From assembly GCA_030247845.1 (NCBI GenBank), contig JAPDRP010000022.1, positions 496,001-560,000 on the forward strand: a DNA stretch of 64,000 nt. The letters are read 5' to 3'. Both the position numbers and the translations under genes were made by a program. Within the stretch, counting starts at the first letter, position 1. Each line of letters opens with the position of its first letter. Below, piece after piece: positions 58,301-64,000 of the stretch. The notes beneath the pieces were generated by a model that saw nothing but the letters and a program-made list of their open reading frames with translations, did not search any database and was not told the DNA's origin. Origin of the DNA: Coniosporium tulheliwenetii (lineage: Eukaryota > Ascomycota > Dothideomycetes).

Positions 58301-61300
58301 CGAGCCTCGTGCTGCTCGCAGCGCACTCCTCGGAAAGACAAGATACTCAGCTGAGCAAATGGACGCGTTCGCCGTTACCCACAAATTCCCACGTCGGACC
58401 GTTTCTTGCCATGCAACCCCGTTTGTCCCAGGATCACCACGAGCACAAGCTAACGTCAAGCCGGACGACAACGGTGCAGCAAGCCAAAAAAGATGCTCGC
58501 TTAGTGGAACTCCCTTGGCTCTCTTGATGCTTGTCGAGCTTCTAGATCTGGTGCCGGCCACATGGCACCGCCGTGCATGTGTCCTGATGACGTTAAGGAG
58601 TCCGTTCCCGCTAGCGCTAGGGGATACGAAACTGCAGCGCAGCCATCGTCGTACTCCTGATGCTCTACGAGCAGATTGGTAACCCCACGAGACATTAAGT
58701 AACTCGTCCTCAGGGACAGCACACCCCAGGTACTATGGTTGTACCTATTGTAACAACTCTCACACCAGACCTCGGGCCGAAGGAACCGATGCAGCTGACC
58801 ACTGACAGGATGCTCAAGCGGAGTCTCTCTGCGTCTCCGATCACCATTATCTGCATCTGCAGCATGAACGAGAGAATGCCGTAAGCCCGTGTTTTTTCCG
58901 TTGTACCGCCATGTGGCGTTCAGACGCATGCCGGGTTAATCGAAGAAGGTCTTTCGTGGCGGAGTGGAATTTTTCTCAGTTGCTTGTGGTACGAGCACCA
59001 GCCAATCATTTCTTCATCAAACCCGTCAAAGTCATGGCTTGCGAACGGACCTGCATATTGCATCCACTGTTACAGTACAAGGAATCGTGTATGCAAATGC
59101 TGAACGTGGAAGGCATCTGCGCCAAAGGCAAAGTCTATTCCCGGGGCAGCCGCGATCTTACTAACAGAACATGTCCCTCGCTTTGTGTTATGCCGTGTCT
59201 TATTTGCTTTACGTCTGCTAAGTCGGAGACACGAAAACACTAAAGTCTGATTTACCGCTTTCCGAGCCCAGTGCATTGCCCGTGCTATCCACAGTGCGCT
59301 TCCGAGTCACTACAGGTGTGAGCTACTAGTCGCACGCTTCAGAGTCACCTTGGCCGCGCCAACCGCACGAACATGAAGTCACTCCACCGTCGGGACCCAA
59401 GGGCTACAGGATATGTTTGATATGCAGAAGGATCTGCCTTTGCAATCCGGTATCCAGAACAATATCTTTAGTGCAGTAGCACGCAATTGCGCGCTGCGCT
59501 AAACTTTAATCTAGTCGGTCTGGGCTCCGGAAGAGCGCGCTGTCCCACTTTGCATGCAGCACTCTTACCTTAGCATTTTCTCACTGTCCACTTCTCGAAG
59601 ACTACATGACATGGGCCGTCTCCACATTCGTAACCCTTGCAGGCACAGACTGTACAAGCTAGGTTAAAACTTTATTCCTATGCAGGTAATCCCGCTATCG
59701 TGAGATTGGTCGTGTTAGCGTTGTAATTAAGACAACGTAAGTAAGAGCAGCTCGAGATGTTCTGTGAGCCGCTCAGCAGATCCCAGAGGTGCCCCGGCTC
59801 ATCCAGCAAGCAACGGTCAAGCGGGTCTATCCCTCCATGTTATCACGCAGCGTTCAGTTGTAACACTCCAGACCGGTCACTCAACCATAGAGGCTCCCTA
59901 ACTAGGAGCCCTCAGCATCTCCTTGCACCTAGGAGCGACAGCGTATCTCCGCTATCAACGCCGTCGCTGAAGCGGGAACCTCCAAGTCGTCTCAGTCTCG
60001 CGACAGTCCCGTCTTACATCCGGCTTGACCCCTCATGATCGAAGTCCGGCTCTGAAGACGTCGTAGCCTCCGGCAAGCATCGACTACCTGCATCGAACTT
60101 GCAAAAGACTTCCCCGGCTTTCCGTGCTTCCATTGTGGTTATCGTTCCTCCGTAGCGCTCGATCCACGCTTCCGTGGCTTGTTGAGAATGTGAAAAGAAA
60201 GACTTGCAACCTTGCCGGAACCCGTGAGCAGCCTAGTCAACACCGGTCACGGCTTGCCTGAAGTTGACCGTTTAGCACACCACGTGCTCTCGTGAAAAGC
60301 ACTGATCGCCGGCGTGGTGGCGGACTTCCCGAACTTCTGATCATTCGGACGAGGAGTGAAAGTACGTGCAAGCATGCGGCGTTCAGCGGCAGATGACAGC
60401 GTTTCGGTGAGGCCGCTTGCTTTGCGTCTGCTCGTGTAGCTCGAGCAAGAGGTGGGCTGGATCTTTGCCGCGCTTATGGTTACGCGTGTTCTGCTGTTGA
60501 GCCATACATGACTATTTCATTGTGCTCTGCCATGGTATTTTGGAATCAGTCGTCCTTAATGTCAAGACATGGGATATATGATTGTAGTCGACTTGATGGT
60601 TTACCAACGGCAACCAAGTCTTGCGTGACATGAAGGAGTGCCGAGTACCTAGGCTTGTTGACATGCTTCTCCTTCCGCTAGAAGCTGCAATCCGCTAGGA
60701 AGCCAGTATTGAGAAGGTTCGATGGCTTCCGCTGTGAGGTGTGTAAGGTGCCCTTCTCCCTGGCAAGTGGATAGCACGTTTGAATAAATCTCGTCCATCC
60801 GGACCATCCCCGAGGTTCAAAGCAACTATCCACTAGTCAGACTCATGACCCGCCTATTGGCAAACGGTAATTCAAGTCCATTTGGTTATACTTAATCAAG
60901 TAATTACAAGTCTATTACTAGCCTCTTGCGCTCCACGTTTCCTCAAGCTACCACCAGAGACACACTCACATGCACTCAATCTCCAATGAAGGACCAACTC
61001 GCAGCTGAGCCTTGCGTTGTCTCGCCGACACTCATCATCCGATCCTGTCTTGTTCGGCGAACCTCACTGGGCAGTAATGTCATGTTGCTGTGAACATGCA
61101 CCGTGGGCGTCGAGAACTGACACATAATGTTTTTGAGAACGGGACAGAAGCTCGAAACATGAACGGACAACAGTTCGATGCCACAGCTTGTGTAGTAAGC
61201 GGGACTTGCCTGAGACCTGTCCGCGAGGGAAGTTCGTAGTAGTGCAAATATCACAGAGATTCTCAACCTTGGCACAAGAGTGTATTATGTCACCCGATAG

Positions 61301-61600
61301 GACGCGTCATTACAGCTCCGTAGCGTTTCAGGCTGTGAAAAGGCTGTCGAATCTACGTTATGGTCGGTCAAATCTGAACTCGCGGAGGTCATTTGGTAAT
61401 GCTGTAAGAATGAAGCTGTTTGACAAAAGCTCTTCATTCGTACTGGACTGCATTATTCTATGCCGAAGGACCAGCAGTGCCTCCGCAAATATTGTATGTC
61501 TTTCCGCAACTAGCAATCTAAACGCCAACGCCGCATGATGCCGTGTTCAGTGTCTTAGGATCCTGAGAACAAACGCTAGAGCTCGTTTTCACGCAGTTGT
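55372..61600. other. Gene-poor stretch of about 6.2 kb
   Basis: No open frame here has a motif, splice logic or family resemblance I can support, on either strand. Frames of 60-146 codons occur at random density (for example 58242-58682 and 58501-58929, which overlap each other antisense). Base composition looks similar to the surrounding intergenic DNA, with no AT-rich block, long tandem repeat or obvious transposase remnant noticed. It might hold long leaders, non-coding RNA or eroded repeats. Confidence 0.5.
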
Positions 61601-63620
61601 CTACGGCTTCCATTCCTTGAAGGCCTTCTGCCGCTGCCTCGAGTTCCAGTTCAGTGTCCTCGAGATGCTGTCGATCCAGTCCTTGCTCTTTCTGTCGAGC
61701 GGCAAGACGCCTGGAAAAGGATATCTCGAGGCCGATACCGTGACATAGTCACCTGGACACAGCTCAACGCTAAAAGAGTGAGCCACAACACATTTGAGTT
61801 GGGATCCATCAAAGTACGAACCGTTCTCGTCCATCAAAGCTTGCCCAAGAGCTTGTCCTTGCATCAAAGGAACTCCAATGCGTAAGACTATCGTGTCTGG
61901 TAGGATTATAGGTCGGAACGAGAGCGTATGAGCGCATATTGCAGTGAGGAGGATGACAGGGTTGTCTGGATGACACAGAGAGCCACCTGCGGCGAGGTTG
62001 TAGGCGGTGGACCCGGTGGGCGTTGCGACGCATATACCGTCAGCCTGCACGCTGGTGAAATGCTCGTCATCGCCGAAGATCTCAAGACTCGACATTGCTA
62101 CGCCACGTCAGCGAGCGCAGAAAGTTGAGCGCATGATAACGCATACTTGGATTTGGGCCGCGATCCACTACGACATCATTCAAGATGTTGTGTGTGCCAT
62201 CAGGCTTGTGTGTGTGGTCATCGTCGCTTTCGTCGCCTATGAGCTCCTCGACCAGACTTCGAGCCTCGTCCTTATCACGTTGTTGTTTCCGCATGACGGT
62301 GGCCTCGAAGCGCAGCCTCAGGCTGACCGTAATGCCGTCCTTGAACGCTCGTGTGAGGATATCCGGGAAAGCACCATAGTCGAACTTTGTGAGAAAGCCG
62401 AGGGAGCCCAAGGAAAACGCAAGCACTGGGGGAACGATTCGCTGGAAGAGCCAACTTGCGTACAGAACAGTGCCATCCCCACCCAGCTGCAGCTGGTCAG
62501 TGATATACAATAGCGGCAAAAGACTGGCTTACTGCTAAGACGATGTCGAAAGTTTCAGGCTTGTAGTGGCACAACTCATTGGTCCAGTACTTGAGCCGCT
62601 TCTGGTATGATGGGTCGACATCGACGAGCGTAGGTGCATTGAAAGTAGAATTGTCCTTAAGGGTCTCCTCAACATATCTGTAACACCCATGTTAAGCTCT
62701 GTGTCAAGGTCGCAGAAAAGTCGGAATGGCGGCGGCGGAGACGTACACTGTGTATGCCTTGTCCTTCTTCAGAAGCCACTCGGTGACCTCCCGGGTTTTG
62801 CCTATCAAGCTCTCGTCATGCGCTTTCGTCAAGACGAATACGTTCCGCACGTCCATCCTCAGCCGAATGTGAGCAAGCTTCTTCGCCAGTTCCCGTATCC
62901 CAAAAGCCATATCCGATATCTGCTTCTTGGTAAGAATCCGCGACTGCGCCAACGATACTGAGTAGCCACTCGGATCCTTGTCCGCCTTGGGTTCTTGCGC
63001 CATGCCCTCACCGTTCGGTGCATATCTTGGGGTGTAGATGCCATCCTGCTTGTCAAGTAGCGAATGCACATAGCAGTTGGTATGCATGCGATGGGCTTTG
63101 GGCCGTGGACCTGTTGCGGCGACTATGGAGGATTTACGGCGGTGAGCATCCTGAGCGTCGAAGACGACCTGCGGCAGTCAGAGGCTGGAGGGTGTTCGAG
63201 GATCTAATGGTGTCACCTCAAGAGCATGTTGGAGCTCCCCGGCATCTGTACCGCCATCGGGCTCACTCTCAGAGCGGAGGTTAACTTCAAGCTCGGAGAT
63301 CATATTTGGGGATGCTGGATACCTTGGGCGTTTCCGGAGTCAGTGCGTCCAGCGGCATAGATTCTTTTCTGTCCATTGCCATGTCCAATCAAGCTTTCGC
63401 GCGATGATGCCGAAGGTCTGACGGAGCGTTGTACGCGTTCTGTCGTCTTGGCGGGGTGCAGAAGGGCTTCAAGGTGACCGGTACGTGACGTTGCAGGCTC
63501 GGTCGCGGATCTGCTAGGGGTAAACCTAGATTCACACTGTCTAGGGGAAACCGCGTGTGTGAGATTAACGGAGCCCAATGTGAGCCCTTGAATGTTGATT
63601 GAGGATGGTCCTAGACGCAT
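61601..63620 (-). CDS. NAD+ kinase (ATP-NAD kinase)
   Basis: Makes NADP+ from NAD+ and ATP. Main exons 63303-63217, 63168-62747, 62677-62533, 62486-62147, 62097-61822 and 61769-61601. Motifs: LGGDGTVLYASWLF with the GGDG site, PPVLAFSLGSLGFLTKFDY, DRGPNPTMSSLEIFGDDEHF, ADGICVATPTGSTAYNLAAG and the end GDYVTVSASRYPFPGVLPLD. One base is missing near 61866-61870 between LRIGVP and FDARTSSWASFDGRER. A 52-nt intron (61821-61770) follows immediately, so the raw frame there is misleading. The model can start at ATG 63303. A Ser/Thr-rich 5' frame from 63620 would join if one base is missing at the G4 run 63308-63311, giving about 100 extra residues. Cytosolic or mitochondrial location is not evident. 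Confidence 0.85.
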
Positions 63621-63901
63621 TAAACTTGTCGATGTAATTCAGGGTGATGTTTGATGCACGTCAGGAGCGTGAGAACTTACCAAGGCCGAAGATACTGCAA
63701 TTGTTGCCAGCCTCAGACTAGTATATTAGCTATTCCTACCAGCTGGAAGGCATTGATGAGATATTGTGTAAAGTACGGAGTGTTGCTTTGTAGCCAGTTC
63801 TCTGACGTAGAACGAAAGTAGTGGGGCAGCTGTCCCAGGGCTGAAGTGGGGCTCCATTCTGCATTGATAAATTTTTAAAGCCTTCCAGAGTTTCAATAAC
63901 A

Positions 63902-63958
63902 GCCCGGTTAGCTCAATCGGTAGAGCGTGAGACTCTTAATCTCAAGGTTGCGGGTTCG
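63902..63958 (+). tRNA. tRNA-Lys (CUU), interrupted in the T arm
   Basis: The 5' part is a good fungal tRNA-Lys: acceptor strand GCCCGGT, D arm with GCTC..GAGC, and an anticodon loop CTCTTAA with anticodon CTT in a TGAGA/TCTCA stem. The variable loop and the T arm start (GCGGGTTCG) follow. Then, in place of the expected T-loop rest and acceptor 3' strand, comes unrelated sequence beginning GGTAAGTCC, and no complement to GCCCGGT appears before the window ends at 64000. B-box sequence is therefore incomplete. It looks like a truncated or interrupted copy. A sequence error cannot explain the loss of a whole acceptor strand. Confidence 0.6.
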
Positions 63959-64000
63959 GTAAGTCCTCAGTTCGAGATCATGCAATCCCGAACATATTCT

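Noticed and set aside
2790..63620. Programmed ribosomal frameshifting as cause of the breaks
   Set aside because: Too many unrelated housekeeping genes are affected, there is no common slippery heptamer or downstream structure, and fungi are not known for genome-wide frameshifting of this kind.
63958..63963. tRNA intron starting at GGTAAGT
   Set aside because: Nuclear tRNA introns lie one base 3' of the anticodon and are not spliceosomal. The position in the T arm rules this out.

Overview
The window is nuclear DNA of a filamentous ascomycete (Pezizomycotina; a dothideomycete is my guess). The evidence is short spliced introns, mostly 50-80 nt with GT..AG ends and CTAAC/CTGAC-like branch sites, about one gene per 2 kb on both strands, and a full eukaryotic housekeeping set. 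Gene models below were spliced by hand from donors, acceptors and frame continuity. Family names rest on recognised motifs, not on a database search.

Layout. 0-14 kb: end of an MFS transporter, PEX11C-like protein, an unknown Cys-motif protein, RRB1 (WD40 ribosome assembly), TEM1/SPG1 GTPase, RPC53/RPC4 (Pol III), a convergent pair of small paralogues of which one is truncated, and IRC6-like. 15-28 kb: a 46-nt palindrome, PEX4, RRP46, a conserved membrane protein, an ADGF-type adenosine deaminase, a cell-surface Cys-rich protein, QCR8 and PHB1 (divergent pair), and a GFA-family protein. 29-38 kb: a possible sugar/polyol catabolic cluster of dihydroxyacetone kinase, Zn2Cys6 regulator, SDR and class II aldolase. 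38-42 kb: a decayed gene with in-frame stops and a small tandem repeat. 42-55 kb: an ADF-H plus PH-like protein, OHCU decarboxylase, SWD2, OAC1-type carrier, LAS1 and a conserved unknown. 55-61.6 kb: about 6 kb without a convincing gene. 61.6-64 kb: NAD kinase and a tRNA-Lys(CUU) cut off in its T arm.

The most striking pattern is that at least 15 breaks, spread over 11 otherwise well-conserved genes, all have the same sign. In every case one base is missing, usually inside or next to a G/C homopolymer. Genes such as PHB1, RRB1, RPC53, RRP46, DAK, SDR, aldolase, OHCU decarboxylase and NAD kinase are affected. This points to systematic homopolymer under-calling in the assembly rather than to real gene loss. 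It must be kept apart from the genuine-looking decay at 38.7-41.5 kb, where in-frame stops also occur.

The best candidate for a less-described functional unit is the 29.3-37.8 kb block. Its enzymes could form or oxidise a ketose (SDR), cleave a ketose phosphate (class II aldolase) and phosphorylate a C3 product (DAK), next to a Zn2Cys6 regulator. This function is inferred from families and arrangement only.
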